Assembly (NCBI GenBank): GCA_025201845.1
Contig: MU603997.1
Coordinates: forward strand, 1-64,000
DNA: 64,000 bases
From: Martensiomyces pterosporus
Lineage: Eukaryota; Kickxellomycota; Kickxellomycetes; Kickxellales; Kickxellaceae
Direction of reading: 5' to 3'
Below, in pieces: positions 18,845-28,088 of the stretch (its first letter is position 1; each line of letters begins with the position of its first letter). A model generated the notes under the pieces. The model saw only the letters and a program-made list of their open reading frames with translations, was not told the origin of the DNA and ran no database searches. Position numbers and translations under genes: made by a program.

Positions 18845-19683
18845 CGCATTAAGCACAGGCTACAAGCGCTTCAACGATTGTTGTTAATGAGCTGTACGCG
18901 AATGCACCTTTGCCACCACGCGTTTGCTGTGTATGCGCAATTTCAAATACGGCTGGTGAATTGTCGCTGTTTCTATGGGATAGAGTCAGGGAAGGAGAAG
19001 CAGGGAAGAAGAGGAGAAACGCGTTCATTTTCTGTTGAGCGGCTGCACAGTAAATATTTGCGTTTTCTCCAAGGCGGCCGATTAAACAAGAGCATGCAAA
19101 AGGCAACTCGAAAGCGAGCAGGAAAGGCCAAGGGCCGCTGATTCCTGTGTCGCTCTTGCTGCACATACCTCCTGTAGCTGGCCAAGTTCAGCTCGCTCTC
19201 GTTCCTGTCGCTTCCGGCTTCTGCCTTTTATTTTTCGTTGCGCGTTTGAATAAAATAGAGCGGAATGCCTGGTGTTTTCTGCGCGCCTAGCCAAGGCTCC
19301 GAACAACCACTGCCAGGCACCAGAGGTGTGCTTTTTTCCCCACTGCCGTATCTGATCAGTGGATTAGCACAGGCATGATCGCCTCGTTTGGCGGCAGACG
19401 GCAGAATCACGTGGAACGGGAGAGCGGCTAATTTGAAGCGTCCGATGGCGTCTGCGCAAGAGCAGCCTTTACCAGGCCGTGCTGTTTTGTCATGTGCGAT
19501 TCGGAAGCCAGCTTTAAATGCGGCAGCTGAGTCCCCAGGAGCAGGCCACCCGCAGCTGCATTGCCTCCCTGAACAGTGCCTTTTCTTTCCCAGCCACACC
19601 CCTACACGCTTTATACGGTTATAGGACTGCGTTTGCACAAGCGAGACCCGTCTGCATTCTCTTTATCGAAGGCTGCGACCAAG
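18845..19683. other. Divergent promoter region, GLTSCR1-domain gene / thioesterase
   Basis: About 840 bases between divergent genes. No coding or RNA feature is supported. The frame of the thioesterase extends upstream to 19576 through an ATG, but that extension has no conserved character and would hide nothing targeting-like. A pyrimidine-rich TTTTCTTTCCCAGCC lies at 19580-19594. Confidence 0.45.
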
Positions 19684-20700
19684 ATGACAGATAGCGCAGC
19701 ATCGACAAGCACCGGCGATTCCGTTGACGACTCAAACACCTCCGCCTTCAACGAGCGCACTCTCGAGCTAGAGGAGATTGGGCCCGACACGTACATCTCC
19801 GTTGACCTCTGGAAGCCCAAGGGCAACCGTGGCGTGTTTGGGGGCCAGGTTATCGGCCAGGCGCTCTCCGCAGCGGCAAAAACTGTGCACAGCCCGTACC
19901 GCTGCAACTCGATCCACTGCTATTTTCTGGCACCAGGCGACAACTCGGAGATGATCGTGTACGAAGTCCGCCGAGTCAGGCAGGGGCGGTCGTTCTGCTC
20001 GCGCTTGGTCATTGCCAAACAAAAGGGCCGTGTCATATTTATGGCAACTGCCAGCTTCCAGCGGCCAGAGCCCTCGTCATTAAGCCACCAGTATGTGATG
20101 CCCGAGGCGCCTGCCCCAGAGTCGCTCGTTAGCCGCGAGGAGTTTGTGCGTATGACACAGAAGCGCCTGAACACACAGCTTGTTGATAGCGACAAGCTAA
20201 GCGAGATGGACGTGCTGCCTGTAGAAACCAGGTACATCCCAACTGCACAGGACCAAAGGGGCTTGCCTTCGCGGATGATGTGGCTGCGCGCCAAGGGCGA
20301 TATGAGCGGCTTGGGTCATTGCCACCACCAGAGCATGCTAGCGTATGCGTCCGATTTTGGGCTCATTGGCACCGCGCTAAGGCCGTTCCAGATTGGCCAG
20401 CCGGGCTCTAAGCGCAAGCTCGGGATGCTGGTGAGCCTGGACCACACAATCTGGTTCCACGAGCCATTTAGAGCTGACGAGTGGATGCTCTATGTGATGG
20501 AGAGCTCGCGCACTGCTAGCGGGCGTGGGCTGGCGTTTGGCAGGATCTACAACCGCGACGGCGTCCTTATAGCATCAACTGCGCAAGAAGGCGTTGCTCG
20601 TGCGGCAGACATTGACACGGACCACGAGACTCTAGAATTCGCTCATAAGGTTGACCGCATCCACCCAACTGCCGCTGTGAATAGCAGCGCTAAGCTGTAA
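19684..20700 (+). CDS. Peroxisomal acyl-CoA thioesterase II (TesB/ACOT8 type)
   Basis: 338 residues with two hot-dog folds, as in bacterial TesB and yeast Tes1. The first carries RGVFGGQVIGQAL and the IHCYFLAPGD strand; the second has YASDFGLIGTAL, whose Asp is the family catalytic position, LDHTIWFHEPF, and the ending GRGLAFGRIYNRDGVLIASTAQEG. The last three residues are AKL, a functional variant of the PTS1 peroxisomal signal. It should hydrolyse acyl-CoAs in peroxisomes during beta-oxidation. The ATG at 19684 (AAGATGA) fits the family start; an upstream ATG at 19576 in frame adds 36 unconserved residues. Followed at once by the inverted-repeat cluster. Confidence 0.92.
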   Translation: MTDSAASTSTGDSVDDSNTSAFNERTLELEEIGPDTYISVDLWKPKGNRGVFGGQVIGQALSAAAKTVHSPYRCNSIHCYFLAPGDNSEMIVYEVRRVRQGRSFCSRLVIAKQKGRVIFMATASFQRPEPSSLSHQYVMPEAPAPESLVSREEFVRMTQKRLNTQLVDSDKLSEMDVLPVETRYIPTAQDQRGLPSRMMWLRAKGDMSGLGHCHHQSMLAYASDFGLIGTALRPFQIGQPGSKRKLGMLVSLDHTIWFHEPFRADEWMLYVMESSRTASGRGLAFGRIYNRDGVLIASTAQEGVARAADIDTDHETLEFAHKVDRIHPTAAVNSSAKL

Positions 20701-20737
20701 ACCTGATGGTGATGGAGCTGATGTATTTCCAGTAAAC

Positions 20738-20868
20738 CTAGTTAAGAGCTAAGAAACTAGAAGAGTCCCCATAGCGGGGTTGGCTAAGGAGCACAAGAAA
20801 CCATGTCGCTGGAACGACAGGAGACTAAGCTAACACATGTCGTCCCGTACGGGTGTCCAGAGGACACC
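20738..20868. other. Cluster of small inverted repeats, possible structured RNA or element end
   Basis: Within 131 bases I can pair: CTAGTT 20738-20743 with AACTAG 20755-20760; CCCC 20767-20770 with GGGG 20776-20779 (loop ATAGC); GTTGGCT 20779-20785 with AGCTAAC 20828-20834 (one G-U); nested inside it TGTCG 20804-20808 with CGACA 20815-20819; the palindrome CCCGTACGGG 20844-20853; and GGTGTCC 20852-20858 with GGACACC 20862-20868 (loop AGA). Some overlap, so not all can form together. No known RNA family is recognised; hammerhead core motifs are absent. It starts 37 bases after the thioesterase stop and 150 bases before the assembly gap. Confidence 0.5.
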
Positions 20869-21023
20869 TGTGAGAGATAGCCACTGCATATGAATACCCA
20901 TGCCATCCAGGAGAGCCCGTGAATAAATTACCTAGGCACTGTTGTTGCTCCTTGGTGCCGGCCTCGCAACATGGACCTGCAAAACTCCTTGAACTCTAGA
21001 CCGCGGTCGGCAAAGGTTCTTGG

Positions 21024-21508
21024 NNNNNNNNNNNNNNNNNNNNNNNNNNNNNNNNNNNNNNNNNNNNNNNNNNNNNNNNNNNNNNNNNNNNNNNNNNNNN
21101 NNNNNNNNNNNNNNNNNNNNNNNNNNNNNNNNNNNNNNNNNNNNNNNNNNNNNNNNNNNNNNNNNNNNNNNNNNNNNNNNNNNNNNNNNNNNNNNNNNNN
21201 NNNNNNNNNNNNNNNNNNNNNNNNNNNNNNNNNNNNNNNNNNNNNNNNNNNNNNNNNNNNNNNNNNNNNNNNNNNNNNNNNNNNNNNNNNNNNNNNNNNN
21301 NNNNNNNNNNNNNNNNNNNNNNNNNNNNNNNNNNNNNNNNNNNNNNNNNNNNNNNNNNNNNNNNNNNNNNNNNNNNNNNNNNNNNNNNNNNNNNNNNNNN
21401 NNNNNNNNNNNNNNNNNNNNNNNNNNNNNNNNNNNNNNNNNNNNNNNNNNNNNNNNNNNNNNNNNNNNNNNNNNNNNNNNNNNNNNNNNNNNNNNNNNNN
21501 NNNNNNNN
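21024..21508. other. Assembly gap (485 N)
   Basis: A run of 485 unknown bases. It interrupts a minus-strand reading frame and lies beside the inverted-repeat cluster, so an unresolved repeat is a likely cause. Confidence 0.99.
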
Positions 21509-22149
21509 GCGGTGTTGCGTTTCATCGTCGGCAGGTTCATGTGCATGGCTGCCAGCCCAAACTCGCGCTCCTTTGAGTCTCTGCCATTTGTGGCATAGAT
21601 TGCGCGGTAGTTTGTGTAGGTGCCATCTCGCGTGCGGGCGATGCCCAGTGCGTAGAGCATCAGGGCAGTGGTCTGCTTCGTGATCTATGCATCCGGGTGT
21701 GCTGTGGCGAGTATCGTGATGAAGTGGTGCTTGAATGGCCCTTTGATCCGCTCTAGTTGAAAGGGGACTGTGTGGGTGTTGATAACCTTCACCACACAGC
21801 ATGCAAGGTGCGTCATAGGTAGTTTCTCGAATTCTTGACGCGGCAGGTTTCCTTGTATTTGATCCTCATGGCGACCTCTGTTTGGGAGTTACCGTTCACA
21901 CTTAAGCCTAAATTTGTGAAGCATAATACCCGTACCAGCGTGAATGCCCCTCTGGTGGTGTGCACACCTTACAGCATTTGTAAACCACAGTCGTTCACGG
22001 TTGTCTTTGCTGCAAAGCCAAACCTGCATCAAGCGTTCCGTTTCACCCACTTGAAAACCACATATAGGTGCAAAGTCGTCTGCATCCAAAGCCCCAGCGC
22101 ACACAGCTTCCGATAAGATCACCCGCACACCTGGCTGTGCTCCCTACTA
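21509..22149 (-). pseudogene. Decayed open frame beside the gap, possibly a mobile-element relic
   Basis: One minus-strand frame stays open from a TAG near 22147 to the gap, except for two in-frame stops, TAA at 21889-21891 and a TAG at about 21685. The pieces look protein-like and non-repetitive: an upstream piece with FQVGETERLMQVWLCSK and NAVRCAHH, a middle piece with FQLERIKGPFKHHFIT, and a last piece with LMLYALGIARTRDGTYTN running into the N run. Beyond the gap one frame reads TFADRGLEFKEFC, ending at a TAA at 20928-20930. I recognise no family. GCATAG before the last piece could be a splice acceptor, so a multi-exon gene is possible, but two stops plus an adjacent gap favour a relic of a repeated element. 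Confidence 0.4.
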
Positions 22150-22191
22150 ATGCGTGTGATTTGGTAGTAAACTCTACGATCTAATCATTGT

Positions 22192-22197
22192 CACGTG
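22192..22197. promoter_or_regulatory. CACGTG element upstream of OCT1
   Basis: GTCACGTGC lies 148 bases before the OCT1 ATG, matching the position of the CACGTG upstream of MON1/COX9. Functional meaning is inferred from the core alone. Confidence 0.3.
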
Positions 22198-22339
22198 CAA
22201 ATTGCCTTGCAAAGGCGGTAGCCCGCATTTTTCACCTGCCTCGGAAGCAGGGGCCTTTGCTTCCTCCCTGTCGCTCTAGTCAGCCATTTTTGCCCACGCC
22301 TTACACTTTTGTCCTAGAATTATCATTTGTTAGAGTAGA

Positions 22340-24790
22340 ATGCTTCTGCAGAAGGCACCGCGCTTGCCAAGAAGGCTGTTTACATGGAGGGCTGGCACTA
22401 GTGCGCGCTCATTTACACTAGCTCGCGACCGCACGCCAAAAAGAGGCCTGCAAACAGTCACATCGCCTAATTCCCACCAGGCGACAAATGAGGAGGATGT
22501 GTCGCTGCGAGACGTCTTTGACCTTCCGACCCAAACAACAATGGGCTCGTATTGGTTCCACCGTGGACAGCCCACGGGCCTGCTTATGGAGTCGCGGTTT
22601 GTGTCGCCAAAGTCGTTCCGTAAGGCCGGAAAAGAGGCAGTTGCAGAGGCGGAGGCACTGCTGCAAAGAGCGCTTTCAGCACAAGCTGCTGAGGATAAGC
22701 GCAATGTGGTCAAGTGTCTTGATCAACTGAGCGATGCACTCTGTCGTGTGATGGATGTGGCGGAGCTTGTCAGGCAGGTGCATCCCGATGAGAGCTGGCA
22801 GATGGCTGCAGATGAGGTGTATGCAGGGATGTTCGAATACATGAATGGGCTCAATACCCACGTGGGGCTGTACCGGAAGCTGGTCGAGATTATGGAGGAC
22901 CCTGAGATCAGTGCGTCGTTTAGCCCTGTCGAGCATGAGGTCGCACTGTCGTTTAGGAGGGACTTTGAGCGTTCAGGTATCCACTTGTCAAAGAGCGCGC
23001 ATGCGCAGTTTGTGCAACTTTCTTCGGATATCCAGGACTTGTCGCGAGAGTTTTTCAGATGCCAATCAGCTGGACCGCAGAAGGACCGCCTAGTGCCAGT
23101 GCCCTTCGACCACTTACGAACGCTGCCATCACAAGTGGCCATGTCGGTTTTGCAGTCGTCGAAAACGTACAAGCGCAAGGACGGCGCTACCATGGTCGAT
23201 TTGCTGCCTGACGACTACACTGCGCATTATATCCTGCGTGACTGTGGCCATGAGCACACGAGAGAGGCGGTCTACCGCGAGTGGCAGCGTGGGTCCTCAA
23301 AGGCAGTCAGCGCACTCGAAGGTTTGCTGGAAAGACGGCTGGCGCTGTCGCACACTGTTGGCTACTCGTCTTTTGGAGACATGACGCTTGATGACAAGAT
23401 GGCCAAGTCACCCAGCCATGTAGATGAGTTCCTGCGCGGCTTGGCACAGCAAGCACAGCCTCGGTGGAGCGCTGTTGCAAATTCACTGTATATGGACAAG
23501 GTGCGCTCGCAAGGCCCCGGTGTGCCGGGACAAGAAACCACACTGTTCCCCTGGGACCGCGAATACTGGATAAGCAAACAGCAGATGGACAGCGGAGCGC
23601 TGCCTTCTCTGTCGCACTACTTTAGTCTCGGCCGTGTGGTCCTTGGGCTCTCGCGTGTGTTCAAGAGCCTTTATGGCGTTGAGCTCCGTGCGGCAACCCC
23701 ACAGCCAGGTGAGATCTGGCACCCTGAAGTAAGGAAGCTGGAGGTTGTTGGTGAAAGCGGGCAGCTTTTGGGTGTTGTTTATTGCGACGTGTTCTCCCGG
23801 AGCAGCAAGGCGCATGTTGGTGCAGCTCATTTCACGGCACGCTGTGCTCGTCGTGTCGACGACGATGTTGCTGTCAGCCCGACCAGCGCTGGGCACTCGG
23901 GCCAGACGGTTGTCGAACGTGAGGGCAAGCGCTTCCAACTGCCGGTCGTGGTGCTGATATGCGACTTCCCTGCACCAGCTGAGGGCTCGCCACCACTTTT
24001 GAGCTGGAGCAACGTGGAAACCATCTTCCACGAGATGGGGCATGCCATGCACTCCATGCTTGGCCAAAACGGATTCCACAATGTGGCTGGTACTCGGTGC
24101 CCGGTTGATTTTGTCGAGCTGCCGTCGATCCTCATGGAGCACTTTGCGCGCTCGCCACATGTGCTCTCGCTTTTTGCTTCGCACTACAAGACCGGTGCTC
24201 CACTGCCTCACGACCTGATCCACAAGCATGCCGAGCAGCGGCGCCGGTATTCCGCTCTGGACATGCATGCACAGCTGTTCATGTCGGCACTTGACCAGCA
24301 CTACCACTCCAGCGTGCTTGACCCAGAAGGCACCGTTCGCCCGGGGTGGTCGACCAGGTCGCTGGCCAGCCTGCACAATGACCCAATGCTCAATAGCGAG
24401 GCAAGCTCGTCGCTGTTTGCGTATGTCGAGAACACCAGGTGGCAGTCGCGGTTCACACACCTTATCGGATACGGTGCCTCGTACTATGCCTACCTGTTTG
24501 ACCGTGTGCTGGCTGGGCAAATCTGGGACCGTGTGTTTGAGGGCGACCATCCGTTTCCGCCATCAAACAGCGCTGGAAATGTCACATCTGGCGGCAACCC
24601 GCTTAGCCGCGAGGCTGGCGAGCGGTTCAAAAACGAGGTTCTTCGCTGGGGCGGTGGCCGCGATCCGTGGAAGTGTGTCGCTGCTGTTCTCGATAACGGA
24701 AAGACACCCCACAGCGAGGTCGACGCCGTGTCGCAGGGAAGCAAATCTGCTATGCGCACTGTGGGCAGCTGGCGACTTCCCGACATGTAG
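22340..24790 (+). CDS. OCT1: Mitochondrial intermediate peptidase
   Basis: 816 residues, single exon, M3 family metallopeptidase. The N-terminal 35 residues are Arg/Leu-rich without acidic residues, a mitochondrial presequence. The catalytic zinc site reads FHEMGHAMHSM with His564, Glu565 and His568; the third ligand Glu593 is in VDFVELPS. The C-terminal lobe has the GYGASYYAYLFDRVLA substrate-binding loop typical of the family. The enzyme trims an octapeptide from the N-terminus of many matrix proteins after the main processing peptidase. Length matches yeast Oct1 (772) and fungal relatives. All zinc ligands are intact. The next gene (TPR protein) is convergent, 213 bases away. Confidence 0.95.
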   Translation: MLLQKAPRLPRRLFTWRAGTSARSFTLARDRTPKRGLQTVTSPNSHQATNEEDVSLRDVFDLPTQTTMGSYWFHRGQPTGLLMESRFVSPKSFRKAGKEAVAEAEALLQRALSAQAAEDKRNVVKCLDQLSDALCRVMDVAELVRQVHPDESWQMAADEVYAGMFEYMNGLNTHVGLYRKLVEIMEDPEISASFSPVEHEVALSFRRDFERSGIHLSKSAHAQFVQLSSDIQDLSREFFRCQSAGPQKDRLVPVPFDHLRTLPSQVAMSVLQSSKTYKRKDGATMVDLLPDDYTAHYILRDCGHEHTREAVYREWQRGSSKAVSALEGLLERRLALSHTVGYSSFGDMTLDDKMAKSPSHVDEFLRGLAQQAQPRWSAVANSLYMDKVRSQGPGVPGQETTLFPWDREYWISKQQMDSGALPSLSHYFSLGRVVLGLSRVFKSLYGVELRAATPQPGEIWHPEVRKLEVVGESGQLLGVVYCDVFSRSSKAHVGAAHFTARCARRVDDDVAVSPTSAGHSGQTVVEREGKRFQLPVVVLICDFPAPAEGSPPLLSWSNVETIFHEMGHAMHSMLGQNGFHNVAGTRCPVDFVELPSILMEHFARSPHVLSLFASHYKTGAPLPHDLIHKHAEQRRRYSALDMHAQLFMSALDQHYHSSVLDPEGTVRPGWSTRSLASLHNDPMLNSEASSSLFAYVENTRWQSRFTHLIGYGASYYAYLFDRVLAGQIWDRVFEGDHPFPPSNSAGNVTSGGNPLSREAGERFKNEVLRWGGGRDPWKCVAAVLDNGKTPHSEVDAVSQGSKSAMRTVGSWRLPDM

Positions 24791-25003
24791 CATCCCTTTT
24801 TGTTGGCATACTGGGAGTCAAGGATTCTGGACAATAAAACACAATGCTCCGAAGGCGCAGACATTGCTGCAGTCGGCGGCTATCTGTATCTATTCTGCGG
24901 CACTGTTCCATATTCAATTCCACACGCAGCAAACCGCATCGAGTGTATATGCAGTGTTTTATTTTGCGCTATTAGCATGAGCATGCTGCCTGGCAGCCAT
25001 AAA

Positions 25004-26128
25004 TTAGTCGTCCTTTGCTACAAGCCACCACACAATAGCGACACCCACAGCAGCGACAGCAAGCTCGACTAGTGTGTCAGCGATGTCCTTGCGAGAGATC
25101 TTGAGCTGGATCTTCTTTGGCGTGCGGCAGCTGTTGTCATCGCAGTAGTCCTCGTCGCTGTCCACGTCCTCAACTGGTGCCTGCTCGTCATTTTCGCTCT
25201 TGCCGTCCCCAGCTCTCTTCTTTTCAGCAGAGCCACTTTCAGTATCGGTTTCGCTTTTAGCAGCGGCGTTCTTGCGGCGACGGAGCCGCTTTTCGACATA
25301 GTCGACGCGCGACTCGACTTCCTCCAACAGACTCCTTACCTGCTCGTTCTGAGGCTCCAGCACAGCAGCGTGCCTCAGCACAGCCCGTGCCTGCTCAATC
25401 TTGCTCTCGTTGCTGAGAATAAGCCCCTTCATGTAATGGCCCTTGACCCACTTTGGTTCCAGCGCAATGCACTGGTCGGCGTGCTTCAGAGCCTGGGACC
25501 AGCGCTTCATCTTTATCAGCGCCATGCACGCGTTGCTGTGCAGCTTTGGGTTATACATGTCGTACCCGAGTCCGTTCTTGTAGTACTCCAGTGCCCGTGC
25601 CCATTTACTCTGCTTAAACTCGACGTTGCCCTTCTCCTTCCACTCCTCCGCCGTCTCGCGGTCCCTTGCCGCCAGCTTTTCATAGTCGGTGCCGTCGGCA
25701 TTGGCGTCCTCGCCGTCATCAACTCTATCACGGCCCAGCTTGTGCTCAATAGCGTTTTTGCGCATCAGCGCGCTCTTTGCGTCCTCCAGGCGACCCAGCT
25801 CCTTGTACGCCTTGGCCATCCGCATGAGGGCCAGGGAGTGGACAGTGGTGCAGCCCTCGTCTGCGTGGGCATCGACGTCGGAGTTGAGGAAGTTTAGCAC
25901 CTTTTCGCAGTCCTCAATAACACCGGCGTATTTCTTCAGCTGCAGTCGACAGGTGGCTCGGGAGAGCAGTGGCAACGGCGACTGGACAGGGAGCGCACAG
26001 AGCTCGTCGAATTTGGCTAGGGCGCCGTCAAAGTCCTGCTTTTCGATAAACTCCTGCGCTTCTGCCAGAAGCACCGCTGGGTCTGGCGGCGGCGCCTGCG
26101 GCTCTTGCTTCAGAAAGGAGAACACCAT
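25004..26128 (-). CDS. Tail-anchored TPR protein
   Basis: 374 residues, single exon. The N-terminal half has one tetratricopeptide-like region (about 20-125, including DFDGALAKFDELC and a LALMRMAKAYKELGRLEDA helix pair). The second half has a canonical TPR cluster at about 165-275 (EEWKEKGNVEFKQSKWARAL, HSNACMALIKMKRWSQALKHA, KGHYMKGLILSNESKIEQA). The NVEFK and KxxxR-type positions resemble Hsp70/Hsp90-binding TPR clamps. An acidic, Lys-rich linker precedes one hydrophobic helix (about 350-369) that ends only four residues from the C-terminus, so the protein is probably tail-anchored in the ER or outer mitochondrial membrane with its TPRs in the cytosol. The client or chaperone partner is inferred. 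Confidence 0.75.
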   Translation of the reverse strand: MVFSFLKQEPQAPPPDPAVLLAEAQEFIEKQDFDGALAKFDELCALPVQSPLPLLSRATCRLQLKKYAGVIEDCEKVLNFLNSDVDAHADEGCTTVHSLALMRMAKAYKELGRLEDAKSALMRKNAIEHKLGRDRVDDGEDANADGTDYEKLAARDRETAEEWKEKGNVEFKQSKWARALEYYKNGLGYDMYNPKLHSNACMALIKMKRWSQALKHADQCIALEPKWVKGHYMKGLILSNESKIEQARAVLRHAAVLEPQNEQVRSLLEEVESRVDYVEKRLRRRKNAAAKSETDTESGSAEKKRAGDGKSENDEQAPVEDVDSDEDYCDDNSCRTPKKIQLKISRKDIADTLVELAVAAVGVAIVWWLVAKDD

Positions 26129-26533
26129 GGTTGCAGAGGAGAAAAGCAGAAAGAAATGCGGAATTTGTTTGGCAGATGAGAAGGGAGGCGAGATGCGGAA
26201 GTCAAAGCGATGGCTTGATGGTTTCAGTTTTTGCGCCTCCTTTCCCCAGATGAACAGTATGCATGCACCGGCTCGTCCTTTCGTGGCTCATGCCTCTTTC
26301 CAGCTGCAACGACCTGCTCCTTTGGGTACAGCAGCTTTGGGCGAAGAGAGGATACTTGTGAATTTATACTAGGAGTGGCATGAAGGAGAGAACACGAAAG
26401 GGCTTTGTAGGAATAGTAAAGAGAAGAGAAGCAAGCAGGGGATGCCAGTTCAGCGCCGAGTGTATCTAGCGATCAGACAGGCAAGACACGCAGCCCTCTT
26501 TGAGAGGCCGAATGGCTGGAGCTGGAGCTGGAT
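26129..26533. other. TPR-gene promoter and 3' flank of the NDUFB10 gene
   Basis: 405 bases. No gene or RNA is visible. A purine-rich plus-strand stretch 26360-26440 (pyrimidine-rich on the transcribed strand) is consistent with the leader/promoter of the TPR gene. Confidence 0.45.
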
Positions 26534-26971
26534 CTAGTCCTTCTTCAAGAATGGCGGGCGGCCACCCATCTGTGCCTCGGGAAGCTCCTTAAGGTAGCGC
26601 TCTACGAGGCCGCGGCAGTTCTGCATGTGATTTACGCTCTCGCGGTGGTAGCATTCCGTCAGCTTCTCGCGCACGATACGCAGCTTCATGATCTTCACCC
26701 ACTGGTCGCGAACAATACGGTCCCTGTTCTCAAAGAGAGCTACAAAGTACAGCAAGCCATTTTCAGCACAGGGTGCAGGTGTTAATTTGTGCGCTCAGAG
26801 TCATGCCTGGAAGCAAACGAAGTGCCCCTGTGTTGACGCTCTCTTCTAGACATGCCCCGCAAGGCGCTAGACATGGCTCTCTCGTAATTCACAGATTCCA
26901 AACAACGTACCCGTGCGATCGGCTGTGTACAGGTTCTCGCGGGTGGCCTTGACTCCAACGTTCTCGGACAT
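26534..26971 (-). CDS. NDUFB10: Complex I accessory subunit, NDUFB10/PDSW type
   Basis: Two exons: complement(26911..26971) and complement(26534..26739), joined by a 171-base GTACGT...GTAG intron that splits a Ala codon and keeps frame; 88 residues. The core reads NRDRIVRDQWVKIMKLRIVREKL, then the cysteine pair C-x11-C in CYHRESVNHMQNC and a helix LVERYLKEL. NDUFB10 (PDSW) carries the same VxEkLxxC...EGxNxxxNC block with a disulphide in the intermembrane-space arm of complex I. The protein is shorter than animal NDUFB10 (about 170) and matches the compact fungal form. It is divergent from FCF2 with a 340-base shared promoter. Family call is by the cysteine block. Confidence 0.75.
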
Positions 26972-27311
26972 GATTGCAAGCCGTGGCAGTAGAAATTCGG
27001 TGGATTGGAGAGATTGGAGCAAAGAAGTGTGCCGATTAAGAACACGGAGCAATAGTAGGTGTAAAGGCGAGCAAGCCCTGGCTTTGACTTGCAGCGCATA
27101 CAGAGCAAAGGCGCTCTATCTCTGTCGCAGATATCGCCTGGCTGATGATCTGAACCACGCCATGATCCCCGCGCCAGCATCAAATCAGGGTGATCCGAAA
27201 GAAAAAATGAACCACTTTAGCCGCCAACACATATTTTCTGCCAGCTGGGGTTTCTTTGCTCAATTTACACATTTTCCACACATATATACATATACATTCA
27301 CGCCCGCGCAA
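26972..27311. other. Divergent promoter, NDUFB10 / FCF2
   Basis: 340 bases between two divergent start codons. AT-rich CACATATATACATATACATTC at 27280-27300 just before the FCF2 ATG is the only notable sequence and may supply a TATA element close to the leader. Confidence 0.45.
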
Positions 27312-28088
27312 ATGTCGGACAGCACGGCTGCAGTGTTCAACACAGATGACAGCGACCTCGACCTCTTGCTTGATCAGGCAAAGGTAACGCTGGCGCGCAA
27401 AGAAGAGGAGGCACAACGGGAGAAGAAAGCCAGGGCAGCCGCGCAGTCAAGAGGCGCCAAGGCAGGCAGCAAGCCCGCTGCACTCTCCGTGCCACTGCGC
27501 CTAGACGTGGGCGAGGGCATCGCAGACTCGCTGTTTATCAAAATGAACAGCAGGACAGGGGTAGCCAAGCTCGATCTCGACAAGGTATACCGCAGCGAGC
27601 AAGGAGGATCGTCGTCGGCGAAGCCGGCAGCTGAGATCGAGGCGACTCGAAAGGACCCGACCATCAAGGGCAAGACGGCCAAGGAGATTGCCGATGAACG
27701 CGCAAGCACCGCAGGAAGCAAGTGGTTTGGGATGAAGGCGCCGGTGCTTACGCAGGAGGTGAAGAACGACCTGCGGGTCTTGCAGCTGCGCAATGTCCTC
27801 GATCCTAAGAGGTTTTACAAGAAGAACGCGAGCAGCGGGAAGATTCCAAAGTACTTTGAGACGGGAACCATCATCGAGGGCGCCACGGAGTTCTACTCGG
27901 GCAGGCTGACGAAGAAGGAGCGCAGGAATAACCTGGTGGACGAGCTGCTCGCGGACAAGCAGGCCAGGGACTACTTCAAGCGCAAGGTCAGCGAGATCCA
28001 GACGCACAACGCGAGTGGCGGAAAGAGCTGGTACAAGGGCAGCACTAACTACAAGCCCAAATCCAATTTCAAACGCCAGCGCAAATAA
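27312..28088 (+). CDS. FCF2: Fcf2, pre-rRNA processing factor (DNTTIP2 C-terminal domain)
   Basis: 258 residues, single exon. After an acidic N-terminus and a charged coiled stretch it carries the Fcf2 domain at about 130-245: KWFGMKAPVLTQEVKNDLRVLQLRN, LDPKRFYKKN, IPKYFETGTIIEGATEFYSGRL, then TKKERRNNLVDELLADKQARDYFKRK and a basic tail. Yeast Fcf2 is a nucleolar component of the small-subunit processome needed for early cleavages of pre-rRNA. The ATG at 27312 sits after a short AT-rich leader (GCAAATG context). Length is close to yeast Fcf2 (217). Confidence 0.93.
   Translation: MSDSTAAVFNTDDSDLDLLLDQAKVTLARKEEEAQREKKARAAAQSRGAKAGSKPAALSVPLRLDVGEGIADSLFIKMNSRTGVAKLDLDKVYRSEQGGSSSAKPAAEIEATRKDPTIKGKTAKEIADERASTAGSKWFGMKAPVLTQEVKNDLRVLQLRNVLDPKRFYKKNASSGKIPKYFETGTIIEGATEFYSGRLTKKERRNNLVDELLADKQARDYFKRKVSEIQTHNASGGKSWYKGSTNYKPKSNFKRQRK

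Noticed and set aside
20760..20880. Hammerhead ribozyme
   Set aside because: The conserved CUGANGA and GAAA core elements are absent on both strands, although the region is rich in hairpins.
23483..24550. 355-codon minus-strand frame over OCT1
   Set aside because: Antisense shadow of the peptidase coding sequence.
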